This document shows, in pieces, positions 18,454-27,334 of a stretch of DNA of 64,000 nucleotides. The first letter of the stretch is position 1; every line of letters begins with the position of its first letter. The position numbers and the translations under genes were made by a program. Source of the stretch: Aestuarierythrobacter sp037968495 (GTDB lineage: Bacteria > Pseudomonadota > Alphaproteobacteria > Sphingomonadales > Sphingomonadaceae); assembly GCA_037968495.1 (NCBI GenBank), contig JBBKVP010000002.1, forward strand, positions 1-64,000, given 5' to 3'. Below the pieces are notes generated by a model. The model was not told the DNA's origin. It made no database searches and worked only from the letters and a program-made list of their open reading frames with translations.

Positions 18454-18603
18454 GCCTAGAAATCCTCTGACGCGGTCACGTCAGGTGGGGATCGTATGTG
18501 CCGGACCACGGTCCAACCAGGGACAAACCCCTTAGATTTGCTTATAGCCTCAGGGATATCAAACGGCGCGTGCCGGGCAGTACCCGTCGCGATCTATGTA
18601 GGC
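18454..18603 (-). ncRNA. ssrS: 6S RNA
   Basis: The 190-base space between zapA and the cyclo-ligase gene can fold into one long hairpin on the minus strand. The terminal stem pairs GCCTA at 18603-18599 with TAGGC at 18458-18454, and after a small internal loop AGATC pairs with GATTT. Further in, GATATCCCTGAGGC and GGTTTGTCCCTGGTTGG form the unpaired central bubble that mimics an open promoter, and the apical region carries GCAAATCTAAGG. 6S RNA binds RNA polymerase with the housekeeping sigma factor in stationary phase. The ends are set from pairing, not from mapped transcripts. Confidence 0.8.
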
Positions 18604-18609
18604 GTTTGG

Positions 18610-18918
18610 TTACGGCTTCTCAAGCAGCGATGCACAGCTTTCGAGCCGGTCGGCCATTCGCTCCAGCGAGGATGCTAGTTCGTGATCGACTGAAGCAGGC
18701 GCAGCAGTTGGAACACGCACAGCTTTCATGCCGTCAACTTCATCTGCCAATAGCAGCGCCGCAAACAGCAAACGGCGTGTTTCGTTGACGCCGGAATCGC
18801 CCATCGCGGTCAGCTTGGCATCGATTGATGCGCCCAGCTTGGCGACATGCGCTTCTTCGCCATCGCCGCATGCGACCGCATAGTCTTTTCCGCCAATGCT
18901 GAGTGTAACTTCGCTCAT
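18610..18918 (-). CDS. zapA: Cell division protein ZapA
   Basis: A 102-residue cytosolic protein that bundles FtsZ filaments at the division site. The N-terminal domain with the short strand pattern VTLSIGGKDYAVACGDGEE and the following helix (HVAKLGASIDAKL) match the ZapA head, and the C-terminal half is a long helix suited to the dimer coiled coil. Its ATG overlaps the stop of the small coiled-coil gene upstream. 6S RNA begins seven bases after its stop. Confidence 0.88.
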   Translation of the reverse strand: MSEVTLSIGGKDYAVACGDGEEAHVAKLGASIDAKLTAMGDSGVNETRRLLFAALLLADEVDGMKAVRVPTAAPASVDHELASSLERMADRLESCASLLEKP

Positions 18919-19133
18919 ACCTCTGCCTTCGTGATCAAATCATCGAGGTCGCGCAGTGTTATAGTGACTGTCTCTCGCAGGCTTTCGTGCTTTTCGACAA
19001 GCTGCGAAACCGAAGCGGGGACCTCTGCCCGGGAGGGTGCAGCAGAGGCCCGGGGACGCGCCGCAGCGGCTTCGATCCGCGCAAGAGCGCCTTCGATGCG
19101 CGCGATGGCCTGTTTAGTGCGATCACCTGACAT
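18915..19133 (-). CDS. Small coiled-coil protein upstream of zapA
   Basis: From the ATG at 19133 the product has 72 residues: a first helix with regular hydrophobic spacing (IARIEGALARIEAA), an alanine/proline-rich linker and a second helix (LVEKHESLRETVTITLRDLDDLI). It overlaps zapA by four bases, so translation is coupled. The frame could begin at 19160, but that adds an unlikely tail. Position and coiled-coil form suggest a partner of ZapA or the divisome; this is inference. Confidence 0.65.
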   Translation of the reverse strand: MSGDRTKQAIARIEGALARIEAAAARPRASAAPSRAEVPASVSQLVEKHESLRETVTITLRDLDDLITKAEV

Positions 19134-19373
19134 GAGTGTATAATATGCCAATCCGCGCATATTCGCAAAGGTTTGCGCGGACCTGTTGATAAACTGCGCT
19201 CAAAGCCGGCCTGAAAGCCGCCAAGATGTTGTCCAGTGGATTTCGCGGGGACTGCTTGCGCGCGGTGGTTGACCTCGCGCGGCCCATTGGCAAAGGACTG
19301 GCTCGCGCGTCGAATCGTCCCGTGGGGGCGCACTAGTCTTGAGCGGCGCGGTACCGGCAGGAGCACCATCTCA

Positions 19374-21377
19374 ATGAGCCTCGATTCATCCCGTCTTGCG
19401 CCGATGGCCAATGCAATCCGCGCTCTTTCGATGGATGCTGTTCAAGCAGCCAATAGCGGACACCCCGGAATGCCGATGGGCATGGCCGATGTCGCTGCGG
19501 TGCTGTGGTCCGATTTTATCAAGTTTGATCCCTCTGCGCCCGATTGGGCTGACCGCGACCGCTTTGTGCTGTCTGCCGGTCATGGCTCGATGCTGATTTA
19601 CTCGCTGCTGCACCTATCGGGTTACGCCGCTCCGACGATGGATGACATCCGCAATTTCCGCCAAATGGGCAGTCCTTGCGCTGGCCACCCGGAGAACTTC
19701 CTGCTCGACGCCGTTGAATGCACCACCGGCCCGTTGGGTCAGGGCTTGGCGATGGGCGTCGGTATGGCAATGGCAGAGCGGCATCTGAACGCGAAGTTCG
19801 GCGATGATCTGGTGGACCACCGCACCTGGGTCGTCGCAGGCGATGGCTGCTTGATGGAAGGCATCAACCACGAAGCCATTGGCCTTGCTGGCCACCTGAA
19901 GCTGGGCCAGATGATTGTCCTGTGGGACGATAACAATATCACCATCGACGGCAGCGCAGAGCTATCAACCAGCGAAGATGTCGAAGCACGCTTCCGGTCG
20001 TCTAAGTGGCACACTGTTCGCTGTGACGGGCATGACGTTGCTGATATTGGTCGCGCCATCGACGAAGCCATTGCCGATCCCCGCCCGTCGCTCGTCGCCT
20101 GCAAGACGATTATCGGCAAGGGCGCTCCTAACAAGCAAGGCACGAGCGCAACGCATGGCGCGCCGCTTGGTCCAGACGAAATCGCGGCTGCTCGCGAAAT
20201 ACTCGGCTGGCAATATGAGCCGTTCGTAGTGCCCGCCGCCATCCAGTCCGACTGGCACTCCACCGGCGACCGCGGCAAGGCGGCCCATGCCGAATGGGCG
20301 AAGCGCTTGGACGCCTCGGCTCACCGCGCGGCATTTGAAAGCCAGCTAACGCCGGTTGCAGACAAGACCGACGCAGCTATTAAAGATTACATCCAAGGCT
20401 TGGCCGCTGAGCCTCCCAAAGTGGCGACGCGCAAGTCTTCAGAAATGGCACTCGGTCCTTTGACAGAGAAACTGCCACAGATGATTGGCGGTTCAGCCGA
20501 CCTTACCGGATCGAACAACACGAAGACGCCCTCGACCGAGCCATTCCACGCAGGCGCCTATGACGGCCGTTATGTCTATTACGGCATTCGCGAGTTTGGC
20601 ATGGCCGCTGCGATGAACGGCATGGCGCTTCACGGCGGCGTGGTGCCTTATGGCGGAACATTCCTGATCTTCAGTGACTATTGCCGCAATGCGATCCGCC
20701 TGTCGGCGTTACAGCAGACTCAGGCGATTTACGTGATGACGCACGATTCGATTGGCCTTGGCGAAGATGGACCAACTCACCAGCCTGTCGAGCAGGTCAT
20801 GAGCTTGCGCTTGATCCCGAACCTGAATGTTTATCGTCCTTGCGACGCCATCGAAACGGCGGAATGTTGGGCGCATTCGCTCAAGACCACCGCGACACCT
20901 TCAGTCCACGCGCTGACCCGTCAGGGGCTGCCACCTATGCGCGGGGAAGAAAGCAAGGATTGGACTGGTTCTAGCAACATGTCCGCCAAGGGCGCTTACC
21001 GTCTCAAGTCAGCCAAAGAATCGCGCAAGGTGCTGCTAATCGCCACCGGCAGCGAAGTGCATCTCGCAATGGATGTCGCGGCAAAGCTTGAAGCGGACGG
21101 GATCGGCGCAGACGTCGTTTCGATGCCCTGCATGGAACTCTTCGAACAGCAGGATGATGCGTATAAAGCGGATGTTCTCGCAAGCGGCGAAAATCTTGTC
21201 CGCGTATCGGTCGAAGCGGGTACCACGCTTGGCTGGCAACGTTATACAGGCCTAAACGGGGTAAACATCGGTCTCGACCGGTTTGGAGCGTCCGCACCGG
21301 CCCCGGAACTTTTCGAACGCTTCGGCTTTACTGTCGATGCGATTGTACCACAGATTATGAACAAAATTAGCAGTTAA
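19374..21377 (+). CDS. tkt: Transketolase
   Basis: The 667-residue thiamine-diphosphate enzyme moves two-carbon units between sugar phosphates in the pentose phosphate pathway. AANSGHPGMPMG near residue 25, the TPP motif GDGCLMEGINHEA...DNN near 155-188, and the GLGEDGPTHQP motif are in place. The frame is open for 46 codons upstream, but the ATG at 19374 follows an AGGAG ribosome-binding site by about nine bases and gives the usual N-terminus. It heads a same-strand run with gap and pgk at spacings of 15 and 7 bases, so it is probably one operon. Confidence 0.96.
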   Translation: MSLDSSRLAPMANAIRALSMDAVQAANSGHPGMPMGMADVAAVLWSDFIKFDPSAPDWADRDRFVLSAGHGSMLIYSLLHLSGYAAPTMDDIRNFRQMGSPCAGHPENFLLDAVECTTGPLGQGLAMGVGMAMAERHLNAKFGDDLVDHRTWVVAGDGCLMEGINHEAIGLAGHLKLGQMIVLWDDNNITIDGSAELSTSEDVEARFRSSKWHTVRCDGHDVADIGRAIDEAIADPRPSLVACKTIIGKGAPNKQGTSATHGAPLGPDEIAAAREILGWQYEPFVVPAAIQSDWHSTGDRGKAAHAEWAKRLDASAHRAAFESQLTPVADKTDAAIKDYIQGLAAEPPKVATRKSSEMALGPLTEKLPQMIGGSADLTGSNNTKTPSTEPFHAGAYDGRYVYYGIREFGMAAAMNGMALHGGVVPYGGTFLIFSDYCRNAIRLSALQQTQAIYVMTHDSIGLGEDGPTHQPVEQVMSLRLIPNLNVYRPCDAIETAECWAHSLKTTATPSVHALTRQGLPPMRGEESKDWTGSSNMSAKGAYRLKSAKESRKVLLIATGSEVHLAMDVAAKLEADGIGADVVSMPCMELFEQQDDAYKADVLASGENLVRVSVEAGTTLGWQRYTGLNGVNIGLDRFGASAPAPELFERFGFTVDAIVPQIMNKISS

Positions 21378-21392
21378 GCAGGAGCTTCTTAC

Positions 21393-22400
21393 ATGGCGAC
21401 TAAAGTTGCAATCAACGGTTTCGGACGCATTGGCCGCCTCGTAGCGCGCGCTATTCTGGAGCGTGACGATCACGACCTTGAACTTGTCGCGATAAACGAT
21501 CTGGCCGATGCAAAGGCCAACGCGCTGCTGTTTCAATATGATTCCACGCATGGCCGCTTCCCCGGTGAAGTGACCAGCGACGGCAGCAGCATCACCGTTA
21601 ACGGCAAGAAAATCGCTGTCACATCAGAGCGCGAACCCGGTAAACTGCCACACGGAGAAATGGGCGTAGATATCGTTCTTGAATGCACCGGCTTCTTCCA
21701 GTCGCACGAGGCCGCGCAGCCGCACATCGATGCTGGCGCGAAGCGGGTGCTGATTTCCGCTCCGGCCAAGAACGTCACCAAGACGGTCGTTTACGGTGTA
21801 AACCATGCAGAACTGACTGCGGCAGACGTTATCGTTTCTAACGCCAGTTGCACCACCAACTGCCTCGCTCCTGTAGCAAAGGTGCTAAACGACACAGTCG
21901 GTATCGAACGCGGTTTCATGACCACGATCCACAGCTACACCAACGATCAACGTATACTCGACCAGATGCACAGCGACATGCGCCGTGCCCGCGGCGGCGC
22001 GCAAAACATGATCCCGACTACTACTGGCGCAGCCCGCGCAGTCGGCCTCGTATTGCCAGAACTCAACGGAAAACTTGATGGTTCTTCAGTTCGCGTTCCG
22101 ACCCCGAACGTCAGCTTGATCGACTTGGTGTTCACACCGAAGCGGGACACATCTGCGGAAGAGCTCAACGCGGCTCTGAAGGCCGCGTCAGAAGGCGCCA
22201 TGAAGGGTGTGCTTTGTTACACCGATCAACCGCTGGTCAGCTCTGACTTCAATCACTTTCCGGCTAGCTCGACCGTCGATAGTCTCGAGACTTCAGTCAT
22301 GGAAGGGAAGCTCGCCCGCGTGGTTAGTTGGTATGACAATGAGTGGGGCTTTTCCAACCGTATGATCGACACAGCCGGCGTTATGGCCGGCCTGATTTGA
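21393..22400 (+). CDS. gap: Glyceraldehyde-3-phosphate dehydrogenase, type I
   Basis: This 335-residue enzyme oxidises glyceraldehyde 3-phosphate to 1,3-bisphosphoglycerate. The Rossmann fold opens with INGFGRIGR, and the catalytic cysteine is C153 in SNASCTTNCLAP. WYDNEWGFSNR is close to the C-terminus. The residue after the second NAD-binding strand is aspartate (INDL), which favours NAD over NADP. It lies 15 bases after tkt and 7 bases before pgk. Confidence 0.97.
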   Translation: MATKVAINGFGRIGRLVARAILERDDHDLELVAINDLADAKANALLFQYDSTHGRFPGEVTSDGSSITVNGKKIAVTSEREPGKLPHGEMGVDIVLECTGFFQSHEAAQPHIDAGAKRVLISAPAKNVTKTVVYGVNHAELTAADVIVSNASCTTNCLAPVAKVLNDTVGIERGFMTTIHSYTNDQRILDQMHSDMRRARGGAQNMIPTTTGAARAVGLVLPELNGKLDGSSVRVPTPNVSLIDLVFTPKRDTSAEELNAALKAASEGAMKGVLCYTDQPLVSSDFNHFPASSTVDSLETSVMEGKLARVVSWYDNEWGFSNRMIDTAGVMAGLI

Positions 22401-22407
22401 GCCGAAA

Positions 22408-23607
22408 ATGAGCACTTTCCGCACGCTTGACGACCTCGGGGATATTACAGGCAAGGTCGCGCTGGTCCGCGTTGACTTGAACATGCCGATGGACGGCGGG
22501 GCGGTCACGGACACAACCCGTGTTCAGGCTGCCGCACCAACTATCCTTGAACTCGCCGATGCGGGCGCGAAAGTGCTCTTGCTGGCTCATTTTGCACGGC
22601 CAAACGGCCAGCGTAATTCGACCATGTCGGTTAGCATGACGCTCGACGCGGTCGAGGATGTGCTTGGCCGCGAGGTTATGTTCATTCCCGAAATCGCAGG
22701 ACCAGTGGTCGAGCAATCAATCGGTATTCTGCGCGATGGCGATATCGGAATGCTTGAAAACACGCGCTTCTGGCCGGGTGAAGAATCAAACGATGCGGAC
22801 TTTGCGGCGTCGATAGCGGCGAATGGTGATTTCTACGTCAATGATGCGTTTTCGGCAGCGCACCGCGCTCATGCCAGCACGGTTGGAATCGCGAAGCTTC
22901 TGCCAGCCTATGCAGGGCGTGCGATGCAGAAAGAGCTGGAGGCGCTTGAAAAGGCGCTTGGCAATCCTGAGAAGCCGGTGGCGGCAGTCGTCGGCGGGGC
23001 AAAGGTATCTTCCAAGCTCGCCGTGCTGGAGCATCTTGTAACCAAGGTCGATCATCTGATCATAGGCGGAGGCATGGCAAACACCTTCCTCGCCGCGCGC
23101 GGCGTTGATGTCGGAAGATCGCTCTGCGAACATGATCTGGCGGATACTGCGAACGCGATTATGGATGCAGCCGATAAGGCGGGCTGCACCGTGCACCTCC
23201 CGTATGATGTGGTTGTTTCCAAGGAATTTGCAGCCAATCCTGCGAGCCTGCGAACGTGCAATGTCCACGAAGTGGACGATGACGAAATGATCTTGGACAT
23301 CGGGGCCAATGCTGTTGAATCTTTGGCTGACGTGCTCAAGACCTGCCGGACGCTCGTGTGGAATGGTCCACTTGGTGCGTTCGAAATCGAGCCATTCGGT
23401 GAAGCAACTATTGCTCTGGCCAAGACCGCAGCCGCTTTGACGCATGAGGGATCGCTCGTCTCTGTCGCTGGCGGCGGTGATACAGTCGCGGCCCTGAACA
23501 TGACAGGCGTGGCGGGTGATTTCAGTTATGTTTCAACGGCTGGCGGCGCTTTCCTAGAATGGATGGAAGGCAAAGAGCTGCCCGGCGTGGCGGCTCTTTG
23601 CGTATAA
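22408..23607 (+). CDS. pgk: Phosphoglycerate kinase
   Basis: A 399-residue two-domain kinase that makes ATP from 1,3-bisphosphoglycerate. RVDLNMPM near residue 22, the substrate-binding basic residues, FVNDAFSAAHRAH, and the C-terminal nucleotide motif SVAGGGDTVAAL are all seen. Length is standard. It closes the tkt-gap-pgk run and ends five bases from the convergent flavodoxin-family gene, with no obvious terminator between. Confidence 0.97.
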   Translation: MSTFRTLDDLGDITGKVALVRVDLNMPMDGGAVTDTTRVQAAAPTILELADAGAKVLLLAHFARPNGQRNSTMSVSMTLDAVEDVLGREVMFIPEIAGPVVEQSIGILRDGDIGMLENTRFWPGEESNDADFAASIAANGDFYVNDAFSAAHRAHASTVGIAKLLPAYAGRAMQKELEALEKALGNPEKPVAAVVGGAKVSSKLAVLEHLVTKVDHLIIGGGMANTFLAARGVDVGRSLCEHDLADTANAIMDAADKAGCTVHLPYDVVVSKEFAANPASLRTCNVHEVDDDEMILDIGANAVESLADVLKTCRTLVWNGPLGAFEIEPFGEATIALAKTAAALTHEGSLVSVAGGGDTVAALNMTGVAGDFSYVSTAGGAFLEWMEGKELPGVAALCV

Positions 23608-23612
23608 ACGCC

Positions 23613-24368
23613 TCAGCGGTATTCTGGATTTGGGGAATCGAACCGGTGCCCCTCGTTCCACAATTCCTTTGAATTGCCATGTGCGGGCAGGCCGCCTGCA
23701 TCTTTCAGTATGCGCGCCATGTGCATCATGTTCCATGTTGCAAAGGTAGTATTGCGGCGGGTGAAGTCGTTGTCCAAACCGGCGTGGCCGCCGTCTTCCT
23801 GCTCTTCGCCATAAGATGCACCTGGTCCTGCTTCGCCAATCCAGCCCGCGTCGGCTTGTGGCGGGATGGTGTAACCGACGTGCTGCATGGAATAGAGCAC
23901 GCCCATACCGACATGTTTGATGCCGTCTTCGTTGCCGGTCACGATGCAGCCGCCGACCTTGCCGTAGAAAATATACTGGCCCTTGTCGTTCGTCTGGCCT
24001 GAATGGGCATAGAGCTTCTCGATGATCTTCTGGCAAATCGAGCTTTTCTCACCGAGCCAGATCGGCGTGCCGATGATCAGAATGTCAGCATCCAAAACGC
24101 GCGGCCAAATATCGGGCCATTCGTCGGTGTCGGCGCCGTGCTCCGTCATATCGGGATAGACCCCGACCGCAATGTCATGATCGACCGCGCGAATATGGTC
24201 CACACCGACATGATTGCGCGTCATGATCCCTTTGACCATATCGAGCAGTTTGTCGGTATGCGAAGGTTCCGGCGAACGCTTGAGCGTGCAGTTGATAATC
24301 AGTGCTTTAAGGCCACTGAAATCAGTTTGATCGTCGCTGCAAAGCTGTTCTTGAATAGTATCTAACAT
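23613..24368 (-). CDS. Flavodoxin-family / NADPH-dependent FMN reductase-like protein
   Basis: A 251-residue protein whose first strand (ALIINCTLKRSP) and the TDKLLDMV segment form a flavodoxin-like phosphate loop, followed by ILIIGTPIWLGEKSS, the usual FMN-edge motif of the NAD(P)H-dependent oxidoreductase group. A C-terminal extension of about 60 residues goes beyond the minimal fold. It should bind FMN and may reduce quinones or other acceptors; the substrate is unknown. It is divergent from fda across a 140-base region with inverted repeats. Confidence 0.82.
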   Translation of the reverse strand: MLDTIQEQLCSDDQTDFSGLKALIINCTLKRSPEPSHTDKLLDMVKGIMTRNHVGVDHIRAVDHDIAVGVYPDMTEHGADTDEWPDIWPRVLDADILIIGTPIWLGEKSSICQKIIEKLYAHSGQTNDKGQYIFYGKVGGCIVTGNEDGIKHVGMGVLYSMQHVGYTIPPQADAGWIGEAGPGASYGEEQEDGGHAGLDNDFTRRNTTFATWNMMHMARILKDAGGLPAHGNSKELWNEGHRFDSPNPEYR

Positions 24369-24438
24369 ATCAGATTACTCTCCCCGTTGCCCTTAATACG
24401 TACTGGATAGGGAAAAGGTTACAAGGTGATGTTGCGGT

Positions 24439-24489
24439 GCATACGAACCCTGTTTATGGGCGCGCCAACGGAATTGCGCATTCGTATGC
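24439..24489. promoter_or_regulatory. Inverted repeats between divergent flavodoxin-family gene and fda
   Basis: GCATACGAA at 24439-24447 is the exact reverse complement of TTCGTATGC at 24481-24489, 33 bases apart. The right arm is itself part of a near-palindrome GCGCAT-TCGT-ATGCGC (24476-24491). These lie 20-70 bases before fda and could be operator half-sites for either divergent gene. The symmetry is seen; the regulator is unknown. Confidence 0.4.
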
Positions 24490-24510
24490 GCTAGCAGCGG
24501 GATTCTACCG

Positions 24511-25398
24511 ATGAACCAACAGGAAATGACCACCAAGATCGAAACTGGCGAAGGCTTTATTTCAGCGCTCGATCAAAGCGGTGGTTCCACCCCCAAGGCT
24601 CTGCTGGGCTACGGCGTTACCGAAAGCGAATATTCGGGCGACGAGGAAATGTTCGCCAAGATCCATGAAATGCGCACCCGGGTCGTAACCTCGCCCAGCT
24701 TCAATGGCGAAAAGGTGATCGGGGCGATCCTGTTCGAGCGCACGATGGACGGTGATGCGGGCGGCATGTCGGTGCCAGACTTGCTGAAGAGCCGCGGCGT
24801 TGTGCCATTCCTCAAGGTCGACAAAGGCCTCGAAGACGAAGCAGACGGCGTTCAGATGATGAAGCCGATGCCGGACCTTGATGCCTTGCTCGAACACGGC
24901 AAGGCCAAGGGTGTTTTCGGAACAAAAATGCGTTCGGTTATCAATTCGGCATTGCCAAGTGGAATCGCGGCCACTGTCAAGCAGCAGTTCGATGTCGGCA
25001 AACAAATCCTGGCGCATGGCCTGATGCCGATTCTCGAACCTGAATATAACATCAAATCCTCCGACCGTGCCGTGGGTGAAAAAATCCTGCGTGACGAGAT
25101 CGTCAAACAGTTGGACGCATTGCCAGAGGGTACCAAGGTAATGCTGAAGCTGAGCCTGCCGGTGGAAGCCAACCTGTATAAGTCACTGGTCGATCACCCG
25201 AATACGGCCCGTGTTGTTGCGCTGTCGGGCGGTTTTAGCCGGAAGGAGGCTTGCGAGCATCTGGCGGCCAATGAAGGCATGATCGCCAGCTTTAGCCGCG
25301 CTTTGCTTGAAGAGCTGCGCGCCCAGATGGATGAGGCAGACTTCGACGCATCGCTCGCCACCGCAATCGAGGAAATTCGTTGCGCCAGCGCGACCTGA
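24511..25398 (+). CDS. fda: Class I fructose-bisphosphate aldolase
   Basis: The 295-residue enzyme cleaves fructose 1,6-bisphosphate to two triose phosphates through a lysine Schiff base, without metal. The bacterial class I pattern is clear: SALDQSGGSTPKAL near residue 19, PFLKVDKG near 97, EPEYNIKS and VMLKLSLP, which holds the probable Schiff-base lysine, and ALSGGFSR near the C-terminal phosphate site. It completes the lower sugar-phosphate pathway with the adjacent tkt-gap-pgk genes. thiE follows on the same strand 50 bases later. Confidence 0.94.
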   Translation: MNQQEMTTKIETGEGFISALDQSGGSTPKALLGYGVTESEYSGDEEMFAKIHEMRTRVVTSPSFNGEKVIGAILFERTMDGDAGGMSVPDLLKSRGVVPFLKVDKGLEDEADGVQMMKPMPDLDALLEHGKAKGVFGTKMRSVINSALPSGIAATVKQQFDVGKQILAHGLMPILEPEYNIKSSDRAVGEKILRDEIVKQLDALPEGTKVMLKLSLPVEANLYKSLVDHPNTARVVALSGGFSRKEACEHLAANEGMIASFSRALLEELRAQMDEADFDASLATAIEEIRCASAT

Positions 25399-25448
25399 CA
25401 CGCCCAACAATACTTGGCGGATGGCTGCTGCCGCGATAGGGGCCGCGC

Positions 25449-26069
25449 ATGTCCAAAAAACCACGCAAAGCTGAACTTTATCTTATCTCGCCGCTCGATG
25501 TCGGCGGAGACTTCCCTGTACGCCTCGAACGGGCGCTTGATGCAGGGCCGGTCGCTGCATTCCAGTTTCGCGTCAAAGACGTCGATCAGCATGAGGCTGC
25601 GCGTTTGGCGGAGCCTTTGCTAGAAATTTGCCGCGCGCGTGATGTAGCCTTTGTGGTGAACGACAACGTTGCGCTGGCAAGGCGTCTGGAAGCGGATGGT
25701 GTCCATCTTGGCCAAAGTGACGGCGATATCCGTGAGGCGCGTGAGGAACTGGGCAAAGACGTCCAGATCGGCGTTACCTGTCATAACAGCCGCCATTTCG
25801 CGATGAATGCGGGCGAGGCTGGTGCCGACTATGTGGCGTTCGGCGCATTTTTTCCTAGCGATACAAAGCAGACCGAGCATCGCCCCGAACCGGAAATCCT
25901 TAAGTGGTGGCAGGGCTTGTTTGAACTTCCCTGTGTGGCCATCGGCGGAATCACGCCAGAAAACTGCACGCCTTTGATCGAGGCCGGGGCCGACTTTATT
26001 GCAGTTTCGGGTGCTGTCTGGAACGGCGACGAAGTGGCCGCGATCAAGGCTTTCGGCGAAAAGCTCTAG
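25449..26069 (+). CDS. thiE: Thiamine-phosphate synthase
   Basis: This 206-residue TIM-barrel enzyme joins hydroxymethylpyrimidine diphosphate with thiazole phosphate to make thiamine phosphate. FQFRVKD, FVVNDNVALARRLEADGVHLGQSD and YVAFGAFFPSDTK match the family's substrate loops, and AIGGITPENC forms the phosphate-binding end. No TPP riboswitch is seen before it, and no other thi gene adjoins. The product cofactor is needed by the transketolase and the E1 enzyme coded nearby. Confidence 0.93.
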   Translation: MSKKPRKAELYLISPLDVGGDFPVRLERALDAGPVAAFQFRVKDVDQHEAARLAEPLLEICRARDVAFVVNDNVALARRLEADGVHLGQSDGDIREAREELGKDVQIGVTCHNSRHFAMNAGEAGADYVAFGAFFPSDTKQTEHRPEPEILKWWQGLFELPCVAIGGITPENCTPLIEAGADFIAVSGAVWNGDEVAAIKAFGEKL

Positions 26070-26122
26070 GTTTCAGCGCGCCGGGATAGCGGCACGGGCC
26101 GAAAAAGTGCTATAAGAGCCAT

Positions 26123-26812
26123 ATGGCTCTAAAATTTGCAGATCGTATCCTTACCATCGTGGCAACCGCCACTCTGACTTCCGCAGCCTGGATTGTCGGT
26201 GGCGGCAGTTTTATGCGCTATGCAGAAGATCAGAAAGCAGCGGAGACAACTGAAGCAACCACCGAGGCAGCGAAGGCCGAGGCGGTTGGTCCTGCTCAAA
26301 AAGACATCATCAGGGCCGATCCCAAGCTCGACACAGCGGAAGTATCGCAGCCCAAGACCGCCCAAACCGATCAGCTTGTTGTGCCGGTTCTTAACGTTCG
26401 GCCTGAGGATTTGACGGACACATTTACTGACGAGCGCGGCGAGGGTGCACCGCTGCACGAGGCGCTCGACATAACTGCCGATAAGGGCACGACCGTAATC
26501 GCTGCAGGGCCCGGGCTAGTAGAGAAGATATTCACCAGCGAGGCTGGCGGTAAGACGCTGTATGTGCGCTCGCCGGATCGCCAGACAATCCACTTCTATG
26601 CGCATCTGGATAAATATGCCGAGGGCTTGCAGGAAGGTCAGCGTGTCCGGCGGGGCCAACGGCTAGGCACTGTGGGCAGCACCGGCAACGCCGATAATCA
26701 GGCGCCGCATTTGCATTTCGCGATTCTGCGGACCTCTGCCGATGCCGAATGGTGGGAGCCCGCGACCGCGATCAACCCCTATCCGCTGCTGAGCGGTAAC
26801 ACACAGCGCTAG
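26123..26812 (+). CDS. M23-family (LytM-type) metallopeptidase, exported
   Basis: A 229-residue protein with an N-terminal membrane anchor or uncleaved signal (about 9-30), an alanine/glutamate-rich spacer, and a C-terminal LytM domain. The first zinc-ligand motif reads HEALDI (H-x3-D) and the last HLHF, with FYAHL between, so all catalytic ligands seem present. Such enzymes cut peptidoglycan cross-bridges, or activate amidases when ligands are lost. It faces a convergent secreted-protein gene four bases away. Confidence 0.9.
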   Translation: MALKFADRILTIVATATLTSAAWIVGGGSFMRYAEDQKAAETTEATTEAAKAEAVGPAQKDIIRADPKLDTAEVSQPKTAQTDQLVVPVLNVRPEDLTDTFTDERGEGAPLHEALDITADKGTTVIAAGPGLVEKIFTSEAGGKTLYVRSPDRQTIHFYAHLDKYAEGLQEGQRVRRGQRLGTVGSTGNADNQAPHLHFAILRTSADAEWWEPATAINPYPLLSGNTQR

Positions 26813-26816
26813 AGAC

Positions 26817-27179
26817 CTAGCGTGTGTAAAGAACGCAGCGCATGCGGCCGAGTGAGCCGTCTTCGTCCAATTCGCGCAGCAAAGTGCGCCCTTGAATCCG
26901 GAATTTCCTGCCGCGCATGGGGCCGCTGGTGAATTCTACTGTCTTGCCTGTTCGCAAATAGGAACCGCCTCCGCGCGGCGATGTATAGCTGGATGCATTG
27001 ACGATTTTGAAGCCGGCGTCGGCAACCTGCACACCGGCAGGGCCGGCGGCATTACCCGGCAATTCGCAACCATAGCTGCCGCGTGGAAGCGTATCGAGCT
27101 TGTCCTGCGCGGCGACAGCTGCGGGCAGAGCCATTGCTGCGATGGCTACGCTCAAGAGGATGGTTCTAATAGTCATCAT
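26817..27179 (-). CDS. Predicted secreted protein of unknown function
   Basis: A 120-residue protein with a signal peptide (cleavage likely after AVAA near residue 24). The mature domain is about 95 residues with two conserved-looking cysteines (GCELPG and MRCVLYT) that could form a disulphide in the periplasm, and glycine-rich beta-strand patterns. I do not recognise a family. It is divergent from efp and convergent with the M23 peptidase gene. Confidence 0.72.
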   Translation of the reverse strand: MMTIRTILLSVAIAAMALPAAVAAQDKLDTLPRGSYGCELPGNAAGPAGVQVADAGFKIVNASSYTSPRGGGSYLRTGKTVEFTSGPMRGRKFRIQGRTLLRELDEDGSLGRMRCVLYTR

Positions 27180-27334
27180 CCGCCATATAGCGCCTTAGCA
27201 CCTTAATTTCCAGTAACGGGGGTGGCTTGGGGCGCTGATGCCGCTGCGCTTGCCCGTACGCGCGCCCCGCGCTAAAGGCCCGCCCGCAGCGGAGATCATT
27301 CTCCGCCATCTTTGACATTTTGAAGGCAAGCCCC

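Noticed and set aside
17554..18459. 301-codon open frame covering DUF2842 and the cyclo-ligase on the other strand
   Set aside because: Both minus-strand genes show family motifs and a 4-base coupled overlap; the plus-strand product is arginine rich with no domain.
25399..25448. TPP riboswitch before thiE
   Set aside because: The 50-base gap after fda is too short and lacks the CTGAGA and ACCTGATCTGG-type conserved boxes.
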